Below the pieces are notes generated by a model, which did no database searches, was not told the DNA's origin, and worked only from the letters and a program-made list of their open reading frames with translations. Shown piece by piece: positions 46,181 to 55,946 of a stretch of 64,000 bases of DNA (the stretch's first letter is position 1; every line of letters begins with the position of its first letter). Source of the DNA: PFL42 sp963789825 (lineage in GTDB: Bacteria; Chloroflexota; Anaerolineae; Anaerolineales; E44-bin32); contig CAWBME010000006.1 of NCBI GenBank assembly GCA_963789825.1, positions 248,001 through 312,000 on the forward strand, read 5' to 3'. The translations under genes were made by a program, and so were the position numbers.

Positions 46181-47131
46181 ATGGCTCAATTCCTGATCGA
46201 GTGTGAAGGGCTGGGCAAGTGCTTTGGCAGCTTGCAGGCTGTCGACGGCGTCAGCTTTCGGCTGGAAGCCGGCGAAGTCCTTGCCCTGCTTGGCCCGAAT
46301 GGTGCCGGCAAGACCACCACGCTGCGCATGCTGGCCTCGCTGCTGACGCCAAGCAGCGGCCAGGCCAAGGTCAACGGGTTCGACACGGTGGCGCAGCCGG
46401 ATCAGGTTCGGCGCTCGCTTGGCCTTCTGACGGAACACCATGGCCTGTACACCCGGATGCGGGCGGACGAGTATCTGACCTTCTTCGGGCGCGCCTACGG
46501 CCTCGCCGGGGCGGAGATCGCCAGCCGTGCCGACGAGCTGCTGCATCGCCTGGACATCGCCGACAGCCGCAATCGACGCCTGGGCGAATTCTCCAAGGGA
46601 ATGCGGCAGAAGCTGGCGCTCGCCAGAGCGCTGCTCCACGACCCGAGTGTGCTGTTGCTGGATGAACCCACCTCGGCCATGGATCCAGCCAGCGCCCGGC
46701 TGGTGCGGGACGCAATTCTCGCCTTGGGAGGGGGTGAGCGGGCCATCGTCGTCTCGACGCACAACCTGGCTGAGGCGGAGATGCTGGCCGACCGGATCGC
46801 CATCATCCGGCAAGGGAGGTTGATCGAGCAGGGCACTCCGGCGGACCTGAAGGACCGCGTGCTGGGCAGCGCCGTGATGGAGCTGCGCCTGACTGAGGCC
46901 GTCGACGGCCACACCCGCGCCTTACCGAAGGAAGTCCACGTGCTCGAATCCGGCGATTGCTGGTTGCGCTATTCGACCGATGACCCGGCGCGCGACAATC
47001 CGTTGCTGCTGCGTTCCCTGGCCGAGGCCGGGGCGTCCGTGCTGTCGCTGGCTGAGCGGCCGCGTTCCCTGGAGGAAGTCTACTTGAGGGTGATGGGAAG
47101 CCGGCCGGCGGCGGAGGCTGGCGGCGCATGA
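46181..47131 (+). CDS. ABC transporter ATP-binding protein
   Basis: 316 residues. Walker A LGPNGAGKTTTLR, Q-loop, a signature GEFSKGMRQKL (LSGGQ equivalent), Walker B VLLLDEPTSAMD, H-loop STHNLAEAEML, and a C-terminal extension typical of ABC-2 type exporters. Powers the following permease, with which it overlaps by 4 nt. Substrate unknown; drug, lipid or sodium export are all seen in this clade. Confidence 0.9.
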   Translation: MAQFLIECEGLGKCFGSLQAVDGVSFRLEAGEVLALLGPNGAGKTTTLRMLASLLTPSSGQAKVNGFDTVAQPDQVRRSLGLLTEHHGLYTRMRADEYLTFFGRAYGLAGAEIASRADELLHRLDIADSRNRRLGEFSKGMRQKLALARALLHDPSVLLLDEPTSAMDPASARLVRDAILALGGGERAIVVSTHNLAEAEMLADRIAIIRQGRLIEQGTPADLKDRVLGSAVMELRLTEAVDGHTRALPKEVHVLESGDCWLRYSTDDPARDNPLLLRSLAEAGASVLSLAERPRSLEEVYLRVMGSRPAAEAGGA

Positions 47132-48798
47132 CGGCCGTGGCGCTTAGACCGGTGCGCGCCGCATCGGCTGCCTGGCTGGTTGCCCAGCGGGAGCTGCGCG
47201 ACTTCTCGCGCGATTGGCGCCTGCTTGGGCCGATCCTGCTGCTCACCATCTTCTTCCCCTGGCTGATGAACCTGACCGCGGGTATGGCGGTCGACTTTGT
47301 CACCCGCTACGACGCTCCCCTGGTGGCCGAGCGGCTGATCCCGTTCCTGCTGCTGGTGGTCGGCTTCTTCCCGATCTCGTTCTGCCTGGTACTCGCGCTG
47401 GAGAGCTTCGCCGGCGAGCGCGAGCGTCAGTCGATCGAGCCGCTGCTTGCCGCGCCGCTTTCCAACCGTCAACTGTACCTGGGGAAGATGGTCGCGGCGT
47501 TGGTCCCGCCGCTGGCTGCGGCCTACCTGGGGATTGGGGTCTATCTGCTGGGATTGTGGCTGAATATCGGCTGGCAGCCGCCGGCGCTGCTGTTGACGCA
47601 GATCCTGCTGCTGACGGGCGCCCAGGCCTTCGTCATGGTCGGGGCGGCGGTGGTGATCTCCTCGCAGACCACTTCGGTGCGCGCGGCGAACCTGCTGGCA
47701 TCCTTCATCATCATCCCAGCCGCTCAGTTGATCATCCTCGAGAGCACGGTGATGTTCTGGGCGCGCTACGAGGTGCTGTGGGGGATCCTGCTCGCCCTGG
47801 TGATCTGCGGCGTGATGCTGGCGCGTATTGGCATCCACCTCTTCAACCGCGAGGAACTGCTGGGACGCGAGATCGACCTGCTGGACATGCGCTGGGCGGG
47901 GCGGGTGCTGCGCACTACCTTCGTCGCCGGCGCCCGCACGCCGGCCGAGTGGTATCGGGGCCTGTTCTCGCGTTCGCTGCCGCAGCTCAAGATCCCCGCC
48001 TTGATCATGGTTCTGGCACTCCTGATGGCCTACGCCATCGGCCTCCGGTTGTCGTCTACCTACACCCTGCCGCTCGGTGCTCTGTCGATTGGGGAGGCGC
48101 CGCAGGGGGCGGAACTCGACCTGCGGAGCTTCGGCCTGCTCACCGGGCGGGGCTGGGTGTGGGTGATGAGCAACAACATCCGCGCCATCTTGATCGCTTC
48201 CTTCTTGGGGGCCTTCACCTTCGGGGTGGCCGGGATCGTGTTGCTGATGGCCCCGGTGGGCATCATCGGTTACTTCGCCGGCAACCTGGCGCTGGCTGGC
48301 CTCAACGCGCCCCTGTTGATCGGGGGAGTGGTCGCTCCCCACGGCTTGGCCGAGATCCCGGCGATCATTCTGGCCGGTGCCGCCATCCTGCGCCTCGGCT
48401 TGGCGTGGGTCAGCCTGCCGCAAGGGACCTCGCTCGGCGAGAGCTGGCTGAGAGCGGTTGGTGAGTGGGCGCGGATCGGGCTTGGCCTGGTCCTGCCGTT
48501 GCTGGCTGTGGCTGCGGCACTTGAGGTTTTTGTCACACCGTTGGTGGCTCTGCGTGTGCTGACAGGAGTTCTGAGATGGCGCGCCTGGTATTGCTGGGCA
48601 CGGCCAGCGCCGTGCCGGATCCGCTGCACGAGAACACGCACATGGCCCTGGTGGGAGAGCAGGGCACGGTGCTGGTCGACTGCGTCGGCACACCCGCCGT
48701 GCGCCTGCCGCGGGCCGGGATCGCCATCGAGTCGGTCACCGACCTCATCGCCACGCACTTCCATCCGGATCATGTGGCTGGGATTCCCTTGCTGCTGA
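47128..48798 (+). CDS. ABC-2 permease fused to a SpoIIM-like membrane domain (3' frame unclear)
   Basis: The first half is an ABC-2 permease (AQRELRDFSRDWRLL, ESFAGERERQSIEPLLAAPL, several helices). From about residue 275 it continues into a SpoIIM/PF01944-type membrane domain with the hallmark APHGLAEIPAIILAGAAILRL and a final LEVFVTPLV. Beyond about 48550 the frame becomes arginine/serine-rich and runs antifamily into the MBL gene; with one base removed it would stop at 48560-48562, 13 nt before the next start. I take about 48562 as the true end. A fusion of an export permease to SpoIIM is unusual. Confidence 0.8.
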   Translation: MTAVALRPVRAASAAWLVAQRELRDFSRDWRLLGPILLLTIFFPWLMNLTAGMAVDFVTRYDAPLVAERLIPFLLLVVGFFPISFCLVLALESFAGERERQSIEPLLAAPLSNRQLYLGKMVAALVPPLAAAYLGIGVYLLGLWLNIGWQPPALLLTQILLLTGAQAFVMVGAAVVISSQTTSVRAANLLASFIIIPAAQLIILESTVMFWARYEVLWGILLALVICGVMLARIGIHLFNREELLGREIDLLDMRWAGRVLRTTFVAGARTPAEWYRGLFSRSLPQLKIPALIMVLALLMAYAIGLRLSSTYTLPLGALSIGEAPQGAELDLRSFGLLTGRGWVWVMSNNIRAILIASFLGAFTFGVAGIVLLMAPVGIIGYFAGNLALAGLNAPLLIGGVVAPHGLAEIPAIILAGAAILRLGLAWVSLPQGTSLGESWLRAVGEWARIGLGLVLPLLAVAAALEVFVTPLVALRVLTGVLRWRAWYCWARPAPCRIRCTRTRTWPWWESRARCWSTASAHPPCACRGPGSPSSRSPTSSPRTSIRIMWLGFPCC

Positions 48799-49332
48799 TG
48801 AACATGTGGCTGAGCGGGCGGCGAGCAGGGCTGCGCGTCTATGGTCTGCATCATTGCCTGAAGCGGCTGGAAGACATGATGGCCGGCTACAGCTGGGAGA
48901 ACTGGCCGAAGCTTCTTCCCGGTGGCGTTCCACCGGCTGCCCGAGCGCGAGCAGATGCCGGTGCTGGAAACGGATGAGGTGACGGTCCTGGCTTCCCCAG
49001 TGCGCCACCTGATCCCCACGATCGGCTTGCGCTTCGAGGGCAAGTCCAGCGGCAAGGTGATTGCCTACTCCTGCGACACGGAACCCTGCGCGGCGGTGGT
49101 TGACCTGGCGCGCGGCGCCGATCTGCTGATCCACGAGGCATCGGGTCCGAGCGCCGGACACTCCACCGCGGCGCAGGCTGGGGCGATCGCGCAAGAGGCC
49201 GGGGTCCGCTCGCTGCTCTTGATCCACTTCCCGCCGGGAGAAGGGGGCGGAACGGCGTTGCGTGCCGAGGCTAGCGCCGAGTTCGGCGGCGAGGTGGAGA
49301 TCGCACAGGATCTGACGTCGTTCGAACTGTAG
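48576..49332 (+). CDS. metallo-beta-lactamase-fold hydrolase, RNase Z/PhnP-like (frameshifted)
   Basis: Corrected length about 251 residues. Metal-binding THFHPDHVAG in the first part, a YSCDTEP strand with the third-ligand aspartate and LLIHEASG plus a final LLIHFPPG (His ligand) in the second. An extra C at 48915 (CTTCTTCCC) breaks the frame; removing it gives FPVAFHRLPEREQMPV. The family includes tRNA 3'-endonucleases and phosphodiesterases; no exosite arm typical of RNase Z is evident. Likely co-transcribed with the ABC genes. Confidence 0.82.
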
Positions 49333-49389
49333 GCCGAGCCGCCAGGCCGGCTGTGCCGGACGGCAGGCCCCAGACACACCTCGAGGCGA

Positions 49390-49596
49390 TCAGCCGCTGG
49401 TGGCTGGGCGCAGCGTGGCGTGCAGGAAGCGGAAGTCCCCCCTGGCGGGCAGCAGATCAACGACCTCGAGGATGACGAAACGGCGATTGCCCAGCGTGAC
49501 CTGGTCCCCGACACGCGGTGGCTGGTCGGCATTCAGGATCGCGCCCGGGTGCTCCTCGCCGGCGACCACATAGCTGACCTTGTACACCGGAGCCAT
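49390..49596 (-). CDS. hypothetical protein, 68 aa
   Basis: Small predicted beta-protein (YKVSYVVAGEEHPGAIL, VGDQVTLGNRRFVILEVVDLL) with no recognised family. Lies 4 nt downstream of the cNMP-binding gene on the same strand, suggesting joint expression. Confidence 0.55.
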   Translation of the reverse strand: MAPVYKVSYVVAGEEHPGAILNADQPPRVGDQVTLGNRRFVILEVVDLLPARGDFRFLHATLRPATSG

Positions 49597-49600
49597 GGCG

Positions 49601-50047
49601 TCACCTGCCTGTCAGGTTGCGGTGGCGAAGCTTGAACGACAAGTCCGCCGCCATATTGCGCATGACCAGGTAGCCTAGGTGGAAGTCCTGCTCGCAGAGC
49701 TGGGTGAACCGCTCGCGCTGGATGGCCTGCAGCAGGGTCGGTTCGGAGATCGCCCGCACGCTGGCGCTGCGTGGGCCGTAGTCGACGAGCGTCATCTCGC
49801 CGATCAGCTGTCCGCGACCCAGGTTGACCACCGCCCGCGGGCTGGCGGCTCCTGGAGGGGCGCTGGGGACCACCTCGACCCAGCCTTCGCAGATGACGTA
49901 CATTTCATCGCCGGGCTCGCCCTGACGGGTGATCGTGTCCCCGATGTGGAACACCCGCTCGGCGCACAGGCCTGCGACCGCCTGGAGTTCTTCGGGCGTT
50001 AGGCCTTCGAACAGTTCAACCTTCTGGAGCAGGGGCACTAGGTCCAT
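49601..50047 (-). CDS. stand-alone cyclic-nucleotide-binding domain protein
   Basis: 148 residues. A single CNB roll: PLLQKVELFEGLTPEEL, the phosphate-binding cassette region GQLIGEMTLVDYGPRSASVRAI with the Glu and Arg of the CNB consensus, and C-terminal helices (FTQLCEQDFHLGYLVMRNM). No helix-turn-helix, so not a CRP-type repressor; it may act as a sensor subunit for another protein. AGGAGGTG at 7-nt spacing fixes ATG 50047. Divergent from hsp20-lon. Confidence 0.85.
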   Translation of the reverse strand: MDLVPLLQKVELFEGLTPEELQAVAGLCAERVFHIGDTITRQGEPGDEMYVICEGWVEVVPSAPPGAASPRAVVNLGRGQLIGEMTLVDYGPRSASVRAISEPTLLQAIQRERFTQLCEQDFHLGYLVMRNMAADLSFKLRHRNLTGR

Positions 50048-50099
50048 GTGCACCTCCTGGAGGCAGGCGGAGGAGATGGGCAAATTCCCCTCAGCGTCG

Positions 50100-50127
50100 A
50101 TTCTACAAGAGAAAGCCGAGCCAGCAA
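50100..50127 (-). promoter_or_regulatory. promoter of the cNMP-binding gene
   Basis: Minus-strand TTGCTG (50127-50122) and TAGAAT (50105-50100), spacer 16; start near 50093 leaves a 46-nt leader with a strong ribosome binding site. Confidence 0.5.
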
Positions 50128-50163
50128 CCACCCTGCCGCGCCGCCCGCTCGCAATGGCTGTGG

Positions 50164-50169
50164 TAGAAT
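50164..50169 (+). promoter_or_regulatory. -10 box of the hsp20-lon operon
   Basis: TAGAAT, 39 nt before ATG 50208; no clear -35. No CIRCE or HAIR-like repeat noticed. Confidence 0.35.
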
Positions 50170-50207
50170 CACCTATCCTCCTCGCAAGAGGGCGTGAACC
50201 CAACCCC

Positions 50208-50636
50208 ATGAGCCAGCAAGACACCATCCCCAATGCTCCGGCCCACCTGTTCGGGCCCGAGGATGACCCTTGGCGTTTGTCCAGTGAGGCCAGTGGCGTC
50301 TGGAAGGCAAGGCATGGGGCGCACATCTGGCGGCCCCCGACCGATGTCTTCGAGCGCGACGACGCCTACGTGGTGATGGTCGAGGTCGCCGGGATGCGCG
50401 GTGGCGAGTTCACGGTGAACCTGGAGAACCGCGTCCTTTGGATTCGAGGGGCTCGCAGCGACTCGACCGTGTCCAAGGCCTACCATCAGTTGGAGATCGC
50501 CTACGGCGAATTTGAGACCGCCGTCGCCATTCCTGCCCCGGTCGAAGCGGCTCGGATCGAAGCCGTGTACGCAGACGGCTTCCTGACCGTCACGCTCCCG
50601 AAGACCAAGCCCACCTCGGTGCCGATCACGGGGTAG
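50208..50636 (+). CDS. Hsp20/alpha-crystallin small heat shock protein
   Basis: 142 residues with the alpha-crystallin core: PPTDVFERDDAYVVMVEVAG, VNLENRVLWIRGAR, YGEFETAVAIPAPVEAARIEA and YADGFLTVTLPK (the G-x-L motif). The C-terminal VPITG supplies the I-x-I/V-like oligomerisation tail. ATP-independent holdase. Lies 5 nt before lon, pairing chaperone with protease. ATG 50208 follows the TAGAAT promoter. Confidence 0.92.
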   Translation: MSQQDTIPNAPAHLFGPEDDPWRLSSEASGVWKARHGAHIWRPPTDVFERDDAYVVMVEVAGMRGGEFTVNLENRVLWIRGARSDSTVSKAYHQLEIAYGEFETAVAIPAPVEAARIEAVYADGFLTVTLPKTKPTSVPITG

Positions 50637-50641
50637 CGACG

Positions 50642-53325
50642 ATGCTTGAACCGCTGACGTTCAACGCCGGACGCCGCTCGCTCGACGAACGGCCGGAATT
50701 GCGCGGCCTGCGCGAGTTGGCGACGCAGCAGGCCGAGTCCTCCTTCATCCCCGTCCAGCAGGAGGGCGCAGCCGGCGAGGCGCCTGGCGGATCGACGCTG
50801 ACGGCGGACATCCCCAAGGAGCTTCCCATCCTCCCGCTGCGGGGCCTGGTCGTCTATCCGCATACCGCCGTGCCGCTCACGATTGGCCAGCCCCGCTCGA
50901 TCACCCTGGTGGACGAGGTCGCCGGCGGCTCGCGGCTGCTGGGCCTGGTCGCTTCGCGCAATCCTGAGCTGGACCTGCCCGGGCCTACCGATCTGTATGA
51001 CTTCGGCACGGTGGGCATGATCCAGCGCTTGTTCCGCGCGCCCGACGGGACCATCCGCCTGATCGTGCACGGCCTGGCGCGCTTCCGGGTGGATGAGTTC
51101 ACCTCGCTGGAGCCTTACCTCAAGGCGCGTGTGGCCCTGACGCCTGAGATCATCGAAACCGGGCTGGAGATGGAGGCCCAGGTCCGGGCGGCCAAGGATC
51201 AATTCCAGAAGATCGCCGAACTCGCCCCGGCGCTGCCGCGCGAGATCATCACCAGCGTATTGATGCTGGAGGATCCGCTTCACGTCGCCTACACCATCAC
51301 CAACTATCAGCGTATGGACCTGGAGGAGGCCGAGACCATCCTCGAGGAGGACTCGGCGCTGGCCAAGCTCAAGCGCCTCAATGGCCTGCTGGGACGCGAA
51401 GTCGAGGTGCTGTCGCTCGGCCAGCAGATCCAGCAGGAGGCGCGAACGGAGATCGAGAAGGTCCAGCGCGAGTATTTCCTGCGCGAGCAGCTGAAGGCGA
51501 TTCAGCGCGAGCTGGGCGAGACCGACGAGCAGGCGGCCGAAGCCGAGGAGTTCCGGCAGAAGCTGGTTGCCGCCGGGTTGCCCGAAGAGGCCGAGAAGCA
51601 GGCTCGACGCGAGCTCGACCGCCTGGCGCGCCTGCCGACCGCAGCCGCCGAGTACGGCGTGATCCGTACCTACCTCGACTGGCTGGTCTCGCTGCCCTGG
51701 TCCGCAACCACACAGGACAACCTCGACCTGGGCCACGCCCGCTCCGTGCTAGACGCGGACCACTTCGGATTGCAGGACGTCAAGCAGCGCATCCTCGAAT
51801 ACCTGGCCGTGCGCAAACTGCGACTGGAGCGGAAAGCCCAGGAGGAACGGCCGTCGGCCGACGAGATCCGGCGCGAGCGCGAGGGCGTGATCCTGTGCTT
51901 CGTCGGTCCGCCGGGCGTCGGCAAGACCTCGCTGGGGCGGTCGATCGCCCGCGCCATGAACCGCGAATTCGTCCGGGCTTCGCTTGGAGGGGTGCACGAC
52001 GAGGCCGAGATCCGCGGTCATCGCCGCACCTACATCGGCGCGCTACCGGGGAGAATTCTGCAGGCGCTGCGCCGGGTCGAGTCGCGCAACCCCGTGTTCA
52101 TGCTCGATGAAATCGACAAGCTGGGCCAGGATTTTCGCGGCGACCCGGCCTCGGCGTTGCTCGAAGTGCTCGACCCCGAGCAGAACCGGGAGTTCCGCGA
52201 TCACTACCTGGAAGTGGCCTTCGATCTGTCCCAGGTGATGTTCATCACCACGGCGAACTGGCTGGAGACGATCCCGGCGCCGTTGCTGGATCGCATGGAG
52301 GTCATCCAAATCTCGGGCTACACCGAGTCGGAGAAGATCGCCATCGCACGCGGCTATCTGGCGCCGCGCCAGCTGCGGGAGAACGGCTTGATGCCCGATG
52401 AGCTCAGCCTGACGGACGCCGCCTTGAGCGGGATTGTGCGCTCCTACACGCGCGAGGCGGGCGTGCGCAACCTCGAGCGCGAGATCGGCCGCGTGGCGCG
52501 CAAAGTGGCGACCGAGATCGCCGAAGGCAAATCCGCCGCGGTGACGGTCGACGCCGATCGGCTCGCAGCGCTGCTGGGGAAGCCCCGGTTCTTCGGCACC
52601 GAGGAGTTGGCCGAACGCACTTCGCTGCCGGGTGTGGCCGCCGCGCTCGCCTGGACGCCAACCGGCGGGGACGTGCTCTTCATCGAGGCAACCGCCATGC
52701 CCGGCGGCAAGGACTTCCTCCTGACCGGCTCGCTGGGCCAGGTGATGCAGGAGTCGGCGCGGGCTGCCATGTCCTATGTCCGCTCGGTCTCGAGTTCGAT
52801 GGATATCGATGATGCTTTCTGGAAGGCGCACGACATCCACCTGCACATCCCCGCCGGCGCGCAACCCAAAGACGGCCCGTCGGCCGGTGTGACGATGGCC
52901 GTGGCGCTGACCTCGCTGGCCACTGGACGGCCGGTGCGCTCGGACGTCGGAATGACGGGCGAGATCACGCTGCGCGGCAAGGTGCTGCCGATCGGCGGCG
53001 TGAAAGAGAAGGTGCTGGCCGCCCATCGGGCCGAACTGCGCCGGGTGATCCTGCCGCGGCCGCAATGAGGCGGACCTGGATGATGTGCCGGAGGAAATCC
53101 GGAGCCAGATGGAATTCATTCTGGTCGACATGGTGGGTGAAGTGCTGCAGGCCAGCCTCGAGCCCATCGCGCCCGCCGGGCGCAAGCGCTCGACAGCCCG
53201 GCGCAAGGCCGCTGCCGGCGGGACGAAACCACGCTCGCCGCACCCGCCCCCGGCCGGGAACCGCGCTGCCTCCCGCCGCACCTCAGGGCGGAAGCAGAAC
53301 TCCACACGCAGGCAGACGCGCCTGA
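50642..53325 (+). CDS. lon: ATP-dependent protease La (one frameshift near the end)
   Basis: Lon substrate-binding domain (LPILPLRGLVVYPHTAVPL), coiled coils, AAA+ with Walker A GPPGVGKTSLGRSIA and Walker B FMLDEIDKLG, and a proteolytic domain with the Ser-Lys dyad: KDGPSAGVTMAVALT for Ser and GGVKEKVLAAH for Lys. As written the frame stops at 53068; deleting one G at 53058-53059 yields LPRRNEADLDDVPEEIRSQM, the family C-terminus, followed by a basic tail (RKRSTARRKA). The corrected frame meets the next gene without a stop; a TGA overlapping its ATG at 53323-53325 suggests a second indel. True end uncertain. Confidence 0.93.
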
Positions 53326-53702
53326 TGCCGAGTGTCCTGCTGGTCGACGACGATCGCACCATGGTCGGCCTGCTCGGTTCGCTGCTCAAGCTGGATGGCT
53401 TTGAAGCCATCGACGGAGCGGGGGGCAGCGATCTGCTGCTGACCGTGCGCGCCCGCATGCCGGACGCCATCTTGATGGATGTCTTCCTTGCAGGAAAAGA
53501 CGGACTGGGGCTGCTGCGCAGCCTGAAGGGCGATCCGCAAGTGGCCGATATCCCGGTCGTCATGACCTCGGGCATGGAGATGTCCGATGAATGCCGCCGG
53601 TTGGGAGCAGCCGAGTTTCTGCTCAAACCGTACGCACCCGAAACCCTCGTCGAAGTGCTTCGACGACTCACCCTGGACCCCCAAGAGAAAGCTAGATCAT
53701 GA
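53325..53702 (+). CDS. single-domain response regulator after lon
   Basis: 125-residue receiver: VLLVDDDRTMVGL, phospho-acceptor ILMDVFLAGKDGLG, VVMTSGMEM and lysine FLLKPYAPETL. No output domain. ATG 53325 is preceded by TGA in another frame (TGATG), the usual overlap signal, but is in frame with the corrected lon. It overlaps the PHP gene by 4 nt (ATGA). Confidence 0.8.
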   Translation: MPSVLLVDDDRTMVGLLGSLLKLDGFEAIDGAGGSDLLLTVRARMPDAILMDVFLAGKDGLGLLRSLKGDPQVADIPVVMTSGMEMSDECRRLGAAEFLLKPYAPETLVEVLRRLTLDPQEKARS

Positions 53703-55445
53703 CCAGAGGCAAATCCTCCCATACACGCAAGAAGACCTCGGTTCCCTCCCGCCAGTGGCGGGTGATGGACCTGCACGTTCACACTCCGGCCTCGGCCGAC
53801 TACCAGGAGCCGTCCGCCAGCATGCTCGACCTGCTCCGGCGGGCCAAGGCACGCGGGCTCGGATATCCTGGGCATAGCCGATCACAACACCGTCGCCGGC
53901 TACCGCAAGATGCGTTCAGAGATCGAGGATCTGGAGCTGCTCGAAAAGCTCGGCCGGTTGACGGCTGCCGAGAAGGACCGCCTGGAGGAGTACCGCAGCC
54001 TGCTGTCCAGCCTGCTGGTGCTGCCGGGTTTTGAGTTCACGGCGACCTTTGGCTTCCATATCATGGCGATCTTTCCGCCGGAGAAGCCAGTTCGCGAGCT
54101 GGAGTACCTGCTGTTGAAGCTGAACGTTCCGCCGGAGCATCTGGACGCGGGCTCAACCACGGTTGGGGCGAGCAGCGATGTGCTCACCTGCTACCGCACG
54201 ATCGACGAAGCCGGCGGCCTGGTGATCGCAGCCCACGCCAACTCGACCAACGGCGTGGCCATGCGCGGCTTTCCGTTCGGCGGGCAGACCAAGATCGCCT
54301 ACACCCAGGACCCTCATCTGCACGCCCTGGAGGTGACGGACCTGGGGCAGGGCGGCCGGCGCTCGACGGCGGGCTTCTTCCAAGGCACCAAGCCGGAGTA
54401 TCCGCGGCGGATGCACTGCATCCAGGGTTCCGACTCGCACCGTCTGCGGCCCGATCCTGACAACAAGAAGAACCTTGGGGTCGGCGATCGTGCAACCGAA
54501 ATCCTGCTTGCCGAGCTCAGCTACGATGCTGTGCGCGAGGTGTTCGCCGGCAATGACTTCGCCCGCACGCGGCCTCACCTCGCCGCGGCCGACGAAGCCT
54601 TCGACTTCATCCAGCAGGCGCGCGAGGAAGGGCCCAGCATCGTGCAGGCCTTTCACGAAAGCCTGTCGACGCGGGGAGGCAAGCGCTATGCCATCATCGC
54701 CGACGTGTGCGCGCTGGCGAACACCAACGGCGGGACACTGTATGTGGGCCTCTCGGCCGATCCACGCGAAGCCCCCATCGGTGTGCAGAACGCGAAGCAG
54801 GCGGTGAAGCTCATTGAGCAGGAGATTGCCAAGCACATCACGCCGCCGCTCACCTGCGAGGTCGATCTGCAGGAGACAAGCGGCAAGACCGTGCTGCGTG
54901 TGATGATCCCGCGTGGTCCCGAGCCGCCGTATGCCGTCGACGACAACAAGGTATACGTGCGCGAAGAAGTCGATACGGGCGTGGCAGTTCGAGATGAGAT
55001 CGTCCAGCTCGTGTTGCGCGGCACCGGCCCAACTCCTTCGACCCCGGCCGAAGCCGAGGAAGCCCGGCAGGAGATGGAGCCTTCGGCCGAAGTCTCCCCG
55101 CCGCGCACCGGCGCCGAAGTTGTCGGCTTCGAGGAGCGGCAGGGCGTCCGCTACTACACGGTGCGGGATCTGCGCAACTCGAATGTCGTCAAGAATGTCA
55201 GCGTTGCTTCCGCACGGCGGCTTTGGCACTACGCCATCACCCGCTTCGAGAAGCTGCCGGAGGACCCGTCTTCAGAGATCCAGTGGAGCGGCGACCTGGG
55301 GGTGCTGGGTGACCAGCGCAAGGGCCGCGGTCGGCGATTGGATTTGGCCCAGCGCACGCCGGAAGGGATTCGCCTGTACTTCGGCGTGACGGAGGACGGC
55401 GTTCACGGGGAGTGGAAGCGGGTGGTCGGCGCGGAGGCGGAGTAA
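53699..55445 (+). CDS. PHP phosphoesterase-AlbA_2 (Schlafen-like) fusion protein (one frameshift)
   Basis: About 581 residues after correction. The N-terminal PHP domain has the DLHVHTPASADY metal motif, then (restored) GLDILGIADHNTVAGYRKM, VLPGFEFTATFGFHIM, an AHANSTNGVAM site and GSDSHRL. From about residue 310 comes an AlbA_2/Schlafen-type domain: FHESLSTRGGKRYAIIADVCALANTNGG in pieces, YVREEVDTGVAV, where the ALANTNGGTLYVG motif is diagnostic. A surplus G at 53861-53862 breaks the frame. The two domains suggest a nucleotide- or nucleic-acid-directed hydrolase linked to a regulatory ligand-binding part; the role is unknown. Confidence 0.8.
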
Positions 55446-55520
55446 CGCCGGCCAGGGAGGGATTGCTTGTATCGGCCCCGGCCTTCTTCCACGTAGGGCG
55501 ATCCCAGGCCAAGCGCGAGG

Positions 55521-55946
55521 ATGATGTTCGAGCTGCGAGACTACCGGCACCCCGAAGACTATGCGGCGGTCGTAGCGCTGTGGGAGCGATGCGGCCCCGG
55601 CGTGCAGCTGTCGCGTTCCGATCAGCCCGAGGAAATCCGCAAGAAGCTCGAGCATGACCCCGACCTGTTCGTGCTCGCGGTTGCGGAGGGCGAAGTCGTG
55701 GGGACGGTTGTCGGGGGCTACGATGGCCGCCGCGGGCTGGTCTACCACCTGGCCGTCGAGGCGGCGTATCGTCGGCGCGGCCTCGGGCGGCGGCTGATGG
55801 AGGAAATCGAGGACCGCCTTAGGCAGCGTGGCTGCCTGAAGGGCTACCTCCTGGTTGCAGCGGAAGCGGAGCAGGCTCTGGACTTCTACCGCGACCTGGG
55901 ATGGCAGCCAATGGACGTGACGCTGATGGGCAAGGAACTGCAGTGA
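55521..55946 (+). CDS. GNAT-family N-acetyltransferase (YpeA-like)
   Basis: 141 residues: LAVEAAYRRRGLGRRLMEEIE acetyl-CoA loop and QALDFYRDLGWQPMDVTLMGK tail, typical of YpeA-type enzymes. ATG 55521 or 55524 is possible. Its stop overlaps GTG of the mogA-like gene (GTGA). Confidence 0.88.
   Translation: MMFELRDYRHPEDYAAVVALWERCGPGVQLSRSDQPEEIRKKLEHDPDLFVLAVAEGEVVGTVVGGYDGRRGLVYHLAVEAAYRRRGLGRRLMEEIEDRLRQRGCLKGYLLVAAEAEQALDFYRDLGWQPMDVTLMGKELQ

Noticed and set aside
47080..48693. 537-codon open frame on - opposite the permease
   Set aside because: Antisense shadow of the ABC-2/SpoIIM gene.
53058..53862. programmed frameshifting as cause of the frame breaks
   Set aside because: No slippery heptamer plus structure; breaks occur in many unrelated genes and most are single surplus bases.
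52043..53875. 610-codon open frame on - opposite lon
   Set aside because: Antisense shadow; lon is unmistakable on +.
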